NCBI GenBank assembly: GCA_963082975.1
Contig: OY720345.1
Span: 28,776,611-28,840,610 of the forward strand
Direction: 5' to 3'
Origin: Labia minor
Lineage: Eukaryota > Arthropoda > Insecta > Dermaptera > Spongiphoridae
Length of the DNA stretch: 64,000 bases
The translations under genes and the position numbers were made by a program. Every line of letters begins with the position of its first letter. Position 1 is the stretch's first letter. Below the pieces are notes generated by a model that was given only the letters and a program-made list of their open reading frames with translations, was not told the origin of the DNA and did not search any database. Shown here one piece after another: positions 35,989 to 48,063 of this stretch.

Positions 35989-38052
35989 ATGAATAAATTA
36001 ATTTCTAATATAATGGATTTCTCATCAGTTCTTAAGATATCTTTGAATTTTACAAAATTTATTGGTTGTTCATTTATTACAATTTCTGGTGAATTAAATA
36101 ATCGAAAAGTATCTTCTTATCGATATTGGCAGTTATTTATAAATCTTAGTGTATATTCATTTATTTTAATTGTAGAAATATTACAATTATTTAATTTTCA
36201 TTTAAAGTCGACATATATTTATGTAGTTCCGTATGAAATTGGCTATATTATTATATTAATGATTTCCCTTTTCAGTCATGTTTTCTATTGTAAGGAGATT
36301 ACTGAAATGATAATTATTTTTAACCGTTTAGGTAATGTTGCTAATGTGAAGATGCAAAATGGTTACCGAATAGCTCGACGAATAAATTTATTTTTTTTTA
36401 TAACTTTAGTGCTATTTTTTTTTATCGATTTTTATCTTTGCGAAATAGAAAGTTATGCAAAATCAAACTATTTTACAGTAAAGCATTCTCCAAATTTATA
36501 TTATTTCAATTATTTGAGTGAAAATTTATTATATGAACAAACCATCTCATTTATTTTAATACTTGGATATCATTTTAAGGTACATATATATAATTTAGTA
36601 AAAAAGAATATTATTCTTAAAAAATAAAACTTTAAGATATTAAAAATACAGCCTTTATTTAAATTCTCCTAAAATTCATAATTTTAGTGCCATAATATTT
36701 AATTTTTTTAAAATTTTTCAAATATTACTAAATAGTTAGGCTCTGATATTTCCCGGTAATAGTCAAAAAATTATCATCTAAAATAATCATATTTATCTAT
36801 AAAATTTTAAATATGTACTTCTAATAAATAAAAGTTTTATTTAATATAAATAATTTTTTGTTACTATCATATATCATGTTTTACATTTTAATTTAATTTA
36901 ATTTATTCATTCATCTAGTAATTATATTTATTTATTTATTTATTTTAGAATTTAAATGAAATGTTTGAACAAATCGAAGATAGAAATAAATCTATAATTG
37001 TTTTAATGCGATATTATAAATATTTATATAAATTATCTTTAAATTTAAATAAAATTTATTCAATACCTTTACTATCCATGATTTTAATAACATTCTATTG
37101 GTTAATTGTTGGATCATTTATGGGAACATTTATAATCTTTAACAATTTTGATATGGATACAAAAGTAGTTGGATCTTCTTTTATTATTTGGGGTATAATT
37201 TGGATTTCAAGAGTAATTATTTTAATTTATTATACATCAAAAACGCAAAAAGAGGTATTTGATTTTAATTTTTATCTTATAGATAATAATTGTATTAATT
37301 TGACAAGCTATTTTGTTTTTAGGCAAGACATACACAAGTTTTAATTAATAAAGAAATACTAAAATGTCAGACTACAATTAAAAAACAGGTTATTATTTAA
37401 TTTTCTTTTTAATTTAATATATTTTTTAATTTATCTAATATTTGTTTTTATTAATAACATTAATTATTCAACTAGATTTTTTATTAAGTATATTCTGATT
37501 TTGATTAATATATTTTTCAAAATAACTTCTCTAAAATACCAATTTTTCATTTTAAAGAAATTTAATTGAAAGAAATTAATTACTAAAATGATAATTATAA
37601 TTAGTTTTACATTTTAAAAGTTAAACTTTTTTAAATAAATAAATAAATTGGCGTTTAATTTTTCTATTTTTTTTAATTATATGACAATAACCATACACTA
37701 CTTACACTTACCAAGTCCTAATTTGTTATATTGTTATATAGCGTATTAATAAATAACTTCTTTAAATCTATTTTGATCAAATATTAATATATTTTTATAT
37801 GTAATGAAAACTTCTGATATTTTTACAGCTGGATATATTTTGTTTGGAAGTTAATCATTTACAAGTGGAATTTAATATTTTGGGAATTATAAATTTAAAT
37901 CCATCGATTTTACTTGCGGTGAAATATAAAATAATTTAAGATATTTTACTGAATAATCGCTCTAATAAATTATTAATTGATTCATTCAATTGCAGATGTT
38001 AGGGACCGTCATTACCAATAATATTTTGTTATTTCAAATATTTAATAAATAA
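35989..38052 (+). CDS. Gustatory receptor-like gene Gr-G (plus strand, intact, 369 aa)
   Basis: The only receptor on this strand. Exons: 35989-36579, 36949-37254, 37323-37388, 37829-37918 and 37996-38052 (TAA); all introns phase 0 with GT-AG borders. Exon 1 (197 aa) covers what is split over three exons in the minus-strand genes and includes four helices. Exon 2 holds helices 5 and 6, ending S-K-T-Q-K-E. Exons 3 to 5 match the last three exons of the others in phase and almost in length (66, 90 and 57 nt). The last exon reads M-L-G-T-V-I-T-N-N-I-L-L-F-Q, so the T-x6-Q signature keeps Q but loses Y. The second ATG (36013) is an alternative start. Highly diverged in sequence from the array, with no transposon in its introns. 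Ligand unknown. Confidence 0.88.
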
Positions 38053-38109
38053 AATACACATTCTTTGTAATTTATTTATCAATGGATTCTTAATTTTCTA
38101 AAAAAATAT

Positions 38110-38460
38110 TAAAATATCCATTTGTTCGATTCCTTAAAAAGTAATTATTGTGCCATTTACTCAGATGGTTACTCAAAACTTTTATATTTACACATCTTCA
38201 ATATACCGCACATTCAGAAATGTTGAGACAGATATAAATCTAATTATTCGATATTAAATGTACTGGAACACTGTCAACTACTGGGACATTTACCCTATAA
38301 TGATGACTCCGCTGAAGAAGAAGGTAGGTGTGTAGAATCAGAGAAGCATTACATGCATTCAGATTCTCACTCAGTCATATTTTCCCAACTTTTGAAGAAT
38401 TTATAACTTACAAATCATTAAATAAAGTTTTTATTAATTTGTTTCCTTGTTTGAATCAGA
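38110..38460 (-). repeat. Conserved block downstream of Gr-E (shared 3' flank of the array)
   Basis: The segment with ATTATTGTGCCATTTACTCA, CACTGTCAACTACTGGGACA and a GGTGTGTAG ... AGAAGCATTAC piece recurs at 63520-63880, before the expected end of the next receptor, and in part at 57855-58020 downstream of Gr-F. It marks the boundary of the duplicated unit; it could include 3'UTR sequence. Confidence 0.6.
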
Positions 38461-38595
38461 TAAATTGAACTAATTAATCACATTTATTATATAAATATTT
38501 TAGTGATATACACAAAAGAAGTTTATGTTTTTCTAAATGTAAATAACACTACAATATAATAAGGAAAATATAATAATGAAATCATCATAGATATT

Positions 38596-41500
38596 TTAAT
38601 TTTTTAATTTTACATCTTTATCGATTAATATAACCAAATATGTTATCAAAGACATTTTCATCTGAAAAAATAGAACTAAATATAAGAAGATTAAACAAAA
38701 ATATATATATTAAATATTATTTAAGGATTTAAAAATGTAATCATAGAAGATTGTTATGTAATCGTATATTAATTAGAATTAGTAAGAGAGACCCCAAATT
38801 ATAATAATAAAATTATATTAGGTGATTTTAAAGCCAAAATTCCGAAAGAGAAAATTTTTCGATTATATATAGGAAAAGGAACGTCTATGAAACAAGTAAC
38901 GACAACGGGATTGAGCTAATAAGTTTCGAGAATCCAAAAGATTTAATAATTAATTAGAGATGGGTCTAATATTCTGGATGCTGGATATAAAGTGGACAGA
39001 ATGTGATTCGGATCATTATTTGATTTTCATAAAATTAAGAGAACGGGTAACAAGAAGTTAACAATAATTAACCGAAAACGATACAACTTCGGTTTAAAAA
39101 TTAAAACATGGTACTACCTGTTATCATGCAGTAAAGGGGCTTATCGCGGTGGGTGGACAATATAGGAAGGGACGTGAGAGATATTTGAGAAAGTAGGAGT
39201 TGGATGGGTGTAGTTCAGGATTAGGATACTTGGAGGAATGTGGTTGCTGCGGCCAAGAACTTACGAGACAGCCACAGAGATAGATAGATAGATCTTTTAT
39301 GAGAAATTTAAATATATTTTTATTCAATACTTACAGTAAACAATAAATTTGTGTTCAAATTTATTTTCCCAAAAATTTTTATTGATATATTTTGTAAATA
39401 TATTTGTTTAGTAAATGCCATTATCTAAAAAATAAATAAATGATAAACATGAAGAATTATCAAAATTATTATTTACGATATAGTATTAACTGCTCTACCT
39501 CCTGTACAACCTAAGTGACAAATAGTATTTGGTTGAAAGTCTGTATCTAAAATGTTACATTTATTTTATTTCAATTGGTATACCTAAACATTAATTTCCA
39601 TTTTTCTTCTTATTTATTTTTTAATTTAATGAATAAGTTAATCAATATTTTATTGTATATGTTATAATAAGATAAATTATTGCTTAAATATAATTTTGTT
39701 ATACATATTTTTATTATCATTGATTTATTGAATAATTTTATAATGATATTTAAGGAAAGTTAGAGATTTGATAATTCTATTTACTAAAACTAACTTTTTT
39801 AATGTCATATGAAGATATCAATAAACTTAAAATATATGAAAACTTTTAGAATAAACTAAATAATTGAAAAGATATTGTAATGATATTTTGGGGCAGTAAG
39901 GTATAAATAGTAAAGAATAAAATTTTATAAAATCAAAATTTTGAACATTTTATTTAAATTTATGTGTGTTGTATAGATATATAAAAGAATCGGTTAGATG
40001 GATTAAATTTAGGTGTATTTGGTCGCAATAAGGGTGTAATTGGTAGCACTTTGGAAGAGGGAAACCAACTTCAGGGTGTTTATCTTTCTGGAAGGGTGGA
40101 GAAATGTTTTTAAACTGATGATTTCTGGCGAAGGCGCTTGGACAGGTGGTCCTGGAGTGACACAGCGCTGGACCGGGTGATATTGGGCTTCGGTCCGTTT
40201 ATTGATGTCCTCAGCCCATGCTTTTGGACTCCGTCAGGACCCCTCGTCGACCGCTAAGGCGCGCTCCTCCGACTCCCTTCGAACTCTCTCCCTGGACTCC
40301 TCGTTGGCGACTCTCTCGGCAACCGCTTGCCTGCGGCCAGCTCTTCCCCTCTCTTCTCATAACTTTTATGGTTCTCCAGGCTCTCAGCCAATCGGGTGTT
40401 CTAATTCGGCTCCGAGTCGGGGAGGATTTGATATTTGACCCAGCTTAACAGGGCTTCGTTGGAATTTGGATTTATATTTTGGTTTCATATTAATATGACC
40501 AATTCCATAGAATATCCTAATTTTTATTTCATTTCATAGGAAATTTTCTAGAAATAAAATTCTCGAGAATCGCTATCACTAAAATTTCACTTCAATATAT
40601 ATATATATATATTTGAATTTTAAAAATTAAACTAAAAATATATAATATATATAAGTTAAATCGGGGGAATATGATGCACAATTTTGGTTTTTCCTAAATT
40701 TCAAACGCAGATTGTTTTGTAGCTAAGTTGACTATGCAAAAGGGTCACATGATCCCTTATAGCCAATCACCTTGCTGCTTTTAGTTGATGTTGGCTGAGG
40801 GCTGATTCTCTTGGCTTTTGAAGAATTGATCACTTCCACTTGCTATTTGGACTTGCTATTGTTTACATGGCTTTTAGCTGTGAATTCGCCATTTTTTTTA
40901 GATATGTTGTTGACCACGTGCTTGGTAAACTGTGTTGAGTTATTATTATTGTTATTTTTTTTTGTAAACTTGTTTTGTTTTAGCTGAGTATTAGCTAGAA
41001 CTTATTCCTTTTTGAAGTGAAAACTTCTTTAGCGGCGTTGAGCACTTTTGCGGGATGGGGAAAAAATATAGATTTCGCGTGAGATTCCAAAACGACCGAC
41101 CGTTCCAAAACGACCCGACCGACCGACCCGACCGATATACGCATGCGCAATACGCCAGAATGTTAGACACTAACCTTCTGATACATTCTTTACAAAATTT
41201 TACATATTTGCCATATTAAATATTATTATTTATATTTACATTAATAATCAGTATTACTAAATTATGTATATATAAAATAAAATATTTTAATATATTATTA
41301 TGTGTTAAATTATATTAAATTAATTTCGAATATATTTATATAATTTAAAATTAATTTCAGAATATATATATATATATATTAAATTATATACTATATATAA
41401 TATATTATATAATATATATTTTAATAAATTAATTTTTAAATATGTGTGTGTGTGTGTGTGTGTGACCGTAAAAATAAAGATATATGTTTGATAATTTTTC

Positions 41501-44500
41501 ACATGATTAATAATTGTATAAAACTGCTATATATAGAATTTCAGCTTGATAGAATCGCTGAAAGTACCAGAATTAATTTTTTAACACTGGAAATCTCACG
41601 CGCCAACACGTGACGTGGTGCCATCAACAAAGAGCCAAACACTCCACTATCCACTCGACTATCTCGCAAATTTGAATTTGATTAAATAATATTTATTAAT
41701 TTAAATTAAATTATAATTTAATAAATATTATTTATAACATCAAAAACATCAAAATCTCAACATCGAAAATTGAATTGCTGAAAGTACCAGAATTAATTTT
41801 TTAACACTGGAAATCTCACGCGCCAACACGTGACGTGGTGCCATCAAAAAAGAGCCAAACTTTCGCTAGTTTAATAAATATTATTTATTAATTTTAATTT
41901 ATAATTGAATTAATTTAATTTAATTTAAATTAATATATGTTATTTAATCCAATTCAAATTTGCGAGATATGCTGAATATGCTTTTAAATAAAAAAAAAAA
42001 TTTCAAGAAAGTAATTGGAATTATTAATATTAAGAATCAATAAATAAATTTATTAAATATACATTTAAACATGTAAATTAATCTATATATAAATTTAATA
42101 AATATTCAAACAATAATTGAAACAATATAAATAAAACGATTCAATATTTTACTTACATTGTGATTTATATTTTTATTTTTATTACAACTATTATTATGGG
42201 TATGTTATTTTTGGCAGTTTAAAAAAAATTAAAAATATTAATAAAATTTATCAAAATAATAAGTTGAAAAGATTTCCAATTATTTTTATTTATTTATTGT
42301 AAATTTTTCAATGTAACCATGGTAACCATAAATAGACTTTTACCAAAATATTACTATTTAAATTAATTTTGGATAAATTAATTTTGGATTTAACTACACT
42401 AAAACCTTCCCTGGGACGCCCACAACAATCCCTGAAAGTTTCATCGCAATCGGACGGGTAGTTTTTGAGTATTTGACAGACACACACACAGACAGACAGA
42501 CAGACAGACAGACATATATATATATATATATATATATATTCATACACATCGTATTTTTAATATTTTTGTAATAATAATCAGTTTGCTGAAAAAAATAATT
42601 ATGAATTTTATATATATATATATATATACGTATATAAATTTCATTTTTCTCGTGAAGCTGGTGCGCATTCCGTCTGCTTTCAAATTTCTTACGCACAAGT
42701 TTTCACTTCTGTCGGCTAGTCCCACGACTGCCAATTCGACTTTTTTCCATTCTATTTAATATTATACTCATCCCCCTTTATTTTAATTGAATAAATTGCC
42801 GTCCCTATATTCGGAAAATTAATTTCATTCAAAAACGAAAAGTCGCCTTTAAAATTTAGCGTCACGGATAAATGCCGGGTTTGTCGGTTTCTAGAGCGGG
42901 CCCTGATTAGATTGATATGAAGAACAGGTTGGTCAGTTGGTTCAGGGAAGGGACACTTGGAGAAATGTGGATGCTGTGGCCACAAACTTGTAGAGCCACG
43001 GTTATAGATAAATAGATAGATACGATAAATTTATATTTTATAAGAAATTCATCAGTTTTCTAATAGTTAATGAATATATAAAGTTTCGAAATTTGAATAA
43101 ATTGAAATCGATTATTAATAATAAAAAAAATGTTCACTTAACTTGTTGAGAGATTTCATATAGAAAGATTAATTCTAAAAATGGCAAGCAGAAAGATATA
43201 ATTTCCACAAGATATATAATCCAATTATGTTTTAAGATGATTTGCTCTCCTCCTAAAGTGATTAAATCGTTTTCAACTTTTATTAATTGTTTTCTTTGCA
43301 GAAAAGGTTGTAAAAATCCAACGATAGTTAATAATATCCATATGCACATTATACTTAAATTTCCTAAATATTGAAATATTGTTTGAAATCCGTCTGCTTT
43401 CAAATTTCTTTCGCACAAGTTTTCACTTCTGTCGGCCAGTCCCACGACTGCCAATTCGACTTTTTATTTTTATATTTAATTTGTAAATTCTAAGGATTAT
43501 CTCCTTTAATTTTTATATCAATTTCATTTTTTATTTTTACTTTATATTAATTTTCTTTTCATTAAATATTATAACGTGACAACGAACATTTTTCTTTTAT
43601 TAGTAAAAAAGTAAATCTAATTTTTCCTTTGCAGATCCATATGTTAGCATCGGATATTTTGATTAATTTGATTTGTTATTATTTCTTTCCGATCTTGGTT
43701 CTCCAAGGCGAATCGCCTAAGCACTAATAGTCAAACGTACTGCACTCTTTGGTGAAATTTATTTCAGGGTTCACACACACATTTCCCAATTAATTTAATT
43801 TACAACCCGTGTGAAAGAGTTAAGAATTCTTTTTTTAAAAATCCTTCACTAGTGGCACAGGTGATCCCACAGGCTCAACAATATTTTATTTTATTTCGAC
43901 TTGTCCACACATGAAAATAATAAACAATGAAGAATATGCGAAATAATATGTCTTAATATTAATTTAGAAAAAAATCCAAAAACGTAAAATAAACCATACT
44001 TGCAAAAATTGCAAAGAAAGCATATCTCGAGATAGAGAAATTATAATATTTCATTTTTTTTTCAGGCAGTGCTGCCCATTTTCAGTCCTAAACATTCAAA
44101 AACAGATAGTCTGTCTTAAAAAAAATCTAAAATCTCCTTTCGAAAATTTTTAATACTATGTAATGTTCAGACAAATTTATATATAAAACCTCTGACTATT
44201 TTACGTCCTACGCAAGGACAACGCCTATCAAGCCGGTTATATGAATGAGGTGTCGTATGATCAGTAGAACGGGTCCTATCAACCTTTAACTTGATTTTCT
44301 TGATCGGAGGCGCTATCAAGTAGCTTCTCAATGTTGTTCCCAGGGGCTGGGTTGACTCCGTTCCAAAGACCCCAGCTAGAGAAATTTTCTTGCCAGGCCA
44401 GGGATTGAACCCGGGCCCACGAGAATGTGATTCAGCGACGCTAGCCATCACACCTGTGGCGCCTTACAATATATATATATAATAAATAATAATAAATTTT

Positions 44501-47140
44501 AATTTTTTTCAATTACTTACTGATATTTTGAATTAAAGTTCCTCTGATCATGAAACAACAAACTTATCAATTAACTTCCCAAAGAATATATTTAAAAATT
44601 ATTTTTATTAAGTTTTATATTTTTAAGTATAATTTGGAGTACATAACTAATAAATTTGTTTCAATTTATCAAAGCTATTAATAATAAATATAATAAAATA
44701 TTACTTCTTTTCGGATGAGTCGACAATTAAATTCATGAACTAATTCTTGAGATATTTTTTGCGTTTTCTTTCCCTTAAAAGTAAAATATCTTTTTATTCA
44801 TTTCTTTTACTTTTAACTTAAATAAATTAATAAGTAAAAATAAATTCACCTGGTCACAAGTCCAATTACCTATATAAATGATAATAAATAGAATGATAAG
44901 ATAAATTATAACCGAGAGGAAAAGAGTCGGATTTGTTATTGGTTTCGATTCGTTAATTGTTTTAGCAAGAAAATATCCACTTAGAAGGGACACAAAAAAA
45001 ATCACAATTATATATAAAAATAGAAAAAATGAATTTATTTTTGATGTTATATTCAATAAATGACAAACACGTAAATGATATGCTGACAATGCATAAATTT
45101 TTGAAATTATTTTTTCATGGTCCTCATTGCATTTCGTATATATCAAATTTGCCCAATATTTATGACCATCTCTCTCATTTATATTTTTCTAAAATATATT
45201 AAAGAATAATAATAGTTCAATTGATTTAAAAATTAATCTAATTTATTAATAAACTATTAAAATTAAATTATATTATATTTACAATCGTATTTGCTATTTT
45301 CATAAAATCAAAATTAATTCTTTGAAAATGTCTTCCTATAAGGTAGACAATTATACAATAATATTTTATTGTATTAATTACTATACTCGTTGATACGATA
45401 TGAGAGAAAATATAATACTGAAAAAAATCGTGAGATGAAATAAATAAGTTGACCTGTGACCAGGTCTGAACCGACCGACAGTTTGAAATAAATTAATTTC
45501 CAGCTACAGAAACAATTTCAAATAATTTTAATATATCTATTAATGTAATAAAAAACAGATAGGCATATAACATAAATATTTTTAATTTTATTTTATTTAT
45601 AATATATATGTAAGAACAGGCTGTGACGTCATGAATGACTGGATGACGTCATATAATTTTAAATTAAGAAAAAAACTAATAAAGATGATTTTTCTCGAAG
45701 ATAAAATAAATACAAAGTGAATGATTCGTGATAATATGTAAAAAATCTCCTCATGTGAAATTTGCTGTGAAAATAACCCTTTCCTTCCTATCGTGGATCG
45801 CTAATACTACCACTTCCGGTTTCCGGATTGGCACCAAAAGTTGATCAATTCATCCCACTGATGCATTAAGTAAATCTACCAAATTTCATCAAAATCGGTT
45901 GAGCCGTTCAGGCTGTACACATCTATACGGACAGACGGACGGACAGACATCATGCTAAAAATACTTTTTTCTGTTTAGAAAATGCATGATTCGTGGAGAT
46001 ATGTAAAAATCTCCACATGTGAAATTTGGTGTGAAAACAATACCTCCCTTACTATCGTCGGTTGGTAAAAATAATTTAAATTTATTTTTAGAACGATGTA
46101 TCTATTCATCTATTGGAACAAATATATAATAGCTATTAAGATTTTCAATTAAATTATATATAATATAGTATATCCAACCTAATATAAAATAATCAATAAA
46201 TATTATATATTTATATTACTGATATATTAATCAAAATTTATAAATATATGAATATTATAATTAATTTCCAATCAATGTATTAAAATCATTTTATTACTTA
46301 ATATATTAAAATCGTATATAGAGTTATAATTATTGTAATTCATATTAAAAAGCTTACAGATTACAACCCCTTTAGAAGGAGAATCTTCTAATTACAAATA
46401 GGTTAAATTAGTCGAGAAGATGTATTAAAAATTAAATAATATTTTTCTTAATATTATGCCTTGGACAATAGAAAAAATAACTAACCTTATATTTAAATAA
46501 ATTTTATTATTCTTGTTAATATAAATAAGTAAGTTATTTTTTTACAATTTTTAAACTAATCATTTAAATTATATTTTAAAAGAAATTCATCGTTCATAAA
46601 TTTACTGAATATATAAAAAGTTCCTTAATTTGATTAAATTGAAATAAAATATTACTAGTATAAAAATAATCCACTAAACTTTTTCAGAGGTTGCATCTAT
46701 AAGCATTAAATTTATATATGGCAAGCTGAAAGATATCAATTCCACAAGATATATAATCCAATTATGTTTGAAGGTGATTTGCTCTCCTCCTAAAGTGATT
46801 AGATCATTTTCAACTTTGATTAATTGTTTTCCTTGAAGAAAAGGTTGTAAAAATCCAACGATAGTTAGTAATATCCACACGCCCGTTGTATTTAAATGTC
46901 CTAAATATTGAATTATTGTTTCACTTCTTTCCATATCATCCTAAAAATATTTTTAATTATTTTAATTAAACAATCATATTTCATTTTAAAATTGAAATTT
47001 ACTCTTATTTTAAAAATGTATAAAATTATAGTTGTAATTATTATTAATAAATTATAACAACGCCAAAATTTTGTATTTGGATATAAACCATTAATTTTCA
47101 TAAAAATATGAACAATATTAAACATTTTTTCAATTTTCAT
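38596..47140 (-). CDS. Gustatory receptor-like gene Gr-E (open but with stretched introns, 365 aa)
   Basis: Minus-strand exons: 47003-47140, 46680-46940, 45283-45417, 44850-45188, 44705-44773, 39335-39424 and 38596-38661; 1,098 nt, all phase 0. Exon 4 has three extra codons (N-E-R-D-G-H-K-Y-W at its start). All exons are open and end T-Y-L-V-I-L-I-D. Splicing may be impaired. The exon 2 donor is GTTTAG where paralogues have GTTAAG; a T2 element (45443-46067) sits about 25 nt before the exon 3 acceptor, where a branch point is expected; and intron 5 is 5.3 kb with many inserts, including a stray exon 2. It may be a recent or functional gene, or one on the way to loss. Confidence 0.75.
38800..39290 (+). 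pseudogene. LINE remnant in Gr-E intron 6
   Basis: Reads L-G-D-F-K-A-K-I-P-K-E (endonuclease motif), then D-S-D-H-Y-L-I-F-I-K-L-R-E-R-V (endonuclease S-D-H motif). Near 39140-39290 follows a frame with W-V-D-N-I-G-R-D ... D-T-W-R-N-V-V-A-A-A-K-N-L, the C-terminal tail of LINE polymerases. Stops and a large internal deletion make it dead. The left junction is shared with Gr-B and Gr-C, showing that one insertion was copied by gene duplication. Confidence 0.65.
39425..40090. other. Gr-E intron 5, left part, no gene
   Basis: AT-rich. The piece around 39470-39800 (CTCTACCTCCTGTACAACC ...) matches Gr-F intron 5 at about 58500-58900, another trace of shared ancestry. No coding signal. Confidence 0.45.
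40090..40450. mobile_element. GC-rich island, probable transposon fragment
   Basis: The composition jumps to GC-rich for about 350 bp. Read on the minus strand it has repeated R/E-rich codons (for example E-R-V-R-R-E-S-E-E-R-A), suggesting a coiled-coil part of a retroelement protein, but with stops. The plus-strand ORFs of 76-78 aa overlap it. Not assignable with confidence. Confidence 0.35.
41462..41970 (+). mobile_element. Rearranged T3 element (T3b)
   Basis: It starts inside T3 at GTGACCGTAAAAATAAAG, after a (TG)n tract (41440-41464). A segment with GCTGAAAGTACCAGAATT, CACGTGACGTGGTGCCATC is present twice (about 41560-41640 and 41765-41860), the first copy ending at an inverted GACTATCTCGC. 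It ends near TTTGCGAGATATGC. It appears to be a duplicated or foldback derivative. Confidence 0.55.
42305..42540 (+). mobile_element. LINE 3'-end-like repeat, second copy
   Basis: Homologous to 15920-16140: AATGTAACCATGGTAACCAT, then CCTGAAAGTTTCATCGCAAT, CGGACGGGTAGTTTTTGAGT and a (GACA)n tract followed by (AT)n. A short AATTAATTTTGGAT is duplicated inside. Confidence 0.5.
42545..43388 (-). repeat. 845-bp segment copied from the Gr-F intron 2/exon 2 region
   Basis: Nearly identical, block by block, to about 61699-62542: the GAAGCTGGTGCGCATTCCG and ACTTCTGTCGGCTAGTCCCA pieces, the CTATATTCGGAAAATT block, the GGTTGGTCAGTTGGTTCAGG block, the GATAGATAGATACG junction, and exon 2 itself. An 80-bp piece (CCGTCTGCTTTCAAATTTCT ... 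CACGACTGCCAATTCGAC) occurs at 42669-42747 and again at 43390-43465, right where the exon copy breaks off. Confidence 0.8.
43143..43388 (-). pseudogene. Stray, 5'-truncated Gr exon 2 in Gr-E intron 5
   Basis: Open from I-F-Q-Y-L-G-N-L to E-I-S-Q-Q, with its gttaag donor intact, and almost identical to exon 2 of Gr-F (62300-62560). The first few codons and the acceptor are replaced by a repeat sequence reading D-R-S-E-N-L-C-E-R-N. With no exon 1 beside it, and lying between exons 5 and 6 of Gr-E, it cannot contribute normally. If its new upstream sequence served as an acceptor it could be included as a cryptic exon. Confidence 0.8.
43500..44160. other. Gr-E intron 5, unassigned part
   Basis: Mixed-composition sequence with a (CA)n stub near 43770. 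No ORF or known motif recognised; probably old repeats. Confidence 0.35.
44165..44465 (-). mobile_element. tRNA-derived SINE
   Basis: On the minus strand a box A-like GATGGCTAGCGTCG (44436-44449) is followed at tRNA-like spacing by box B GGTTCAATCC (44402-44411), and then by a non-tRNA body with AGCTGGGGTCTTTGGAACGG and GGGAACAACATTGAGAAGC. That is an internal RNA polymerase III promoter with a SINE body of about 300 bp. It lies in intron 5 of Gr-E in the gene's sense direction. It is not a functional tRNA gene because the 3' acceptor half is absent. Confidence 0.7.
45443..46067 (-). mobile_element. Complete T2 element (T2e) in Gr-E intron 2
   Basis: Reverse orientation: begins AATAAGTTGACCTGTGACCA (hairpin with one change) and ACCGACCGACAG. 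It has both TGACGTCA-like sites and ends ACTATCGTCGGTTGGTAAAA. It lies about 25 nt upstream of the exon 3 splice acceptor of Gr-E. Confidence 0.8.
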
Positions 47141-47349
47141 TTTATATTATTATTATTATTATATTAAAATATATTTTTAATAACTGAACATTACACCAAT
47201 AATAAATTAAATTAAAATGAACAAAGTCACATCGGGTTCAAAAGGAAATTATTGATTATTATAAATGTTTTTAATAATATATGTGAATGGTTTATATTTA
47301 ATTAAATTAAGTATTACTTAAAATTAATGTGAAATATTTATTGATTTAG

Positions 47350-48063
47350 TAGAGTTTAACAAATAAACATAAACATAAGTAATATAAATAAACAAAATTA
47401 TATTCATAGTTTATAATTTATTAATATATCTATGATATATTTATGGATTTTTTTTAAATTTAAACTTAAAAATACTATTGATTCTCAATCATTTTAAATA
47501 TTTAGTTTATTTTTATTTTTGGTATTTACTTATCCAAATATTTTTAATTTACATCTTGGAGGGGCGAGGGATAGCTTTCGCCTAGTTTAATAAATGGTAT
47601 GGGAAAAATAGTGGTGAAAATGAATTAAAGGTAAGGAATAAATGATATACGATAAAAGGGGGTTGACCGTGTGTGTCGCCAGCAATATTTATATAAAATA
47701 TGCAAAATAAGTGTAATGAGGTCGGATAAGGGCTATCGGACTTCTTGGAAAGGAAGATTGGAAGGTACCCGGCTAAAGATACAAAAATAATTCATTCAAA
47801 ATGAATAAATAAAAATTTTTAATCGAATTGTAAGAAAGGTTATTGAAAGAAAAAGGAACTTTCCGATGACGAAAACCGAAATAAACTCAAAATTAAAAGG
47901 CTTGATGAATGAAATCAATGGATAATTAAAGAAAAACTGAGAAGTAACATAGGATGAATACCAGCGTGTGAATTTCAGCAACAGAATAATCCGCAATTTC
48001 TCCAAGAGCAGGAGGCTCAAACGTTGTATAATGATGTGCGGACCCTGTACGAATGAGGTAGAG
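47350..48063. other. Spacer left of the hAT insertion, no clear gene
   Basis: From about 47560 the composition becomes mixed. The string encoding C-G-P-C-T-N-E-V-E-N-C near 48040, continuing at 54674 once the hAT is removed, hints at a decayed retroelement zinc-knuckle, but this is weak. Confidence 0.3.

Noticed and set aside
41320..41502. ORF rich in T-H repeats
   Set aside because: It translates (AT)n and (TG)n tracts.
44165..44465. A genuine tRNA gene
   Set aside because: Box A and box B are present, but there is no matching acceptor stem or 3' half; the body continues as a SINE.
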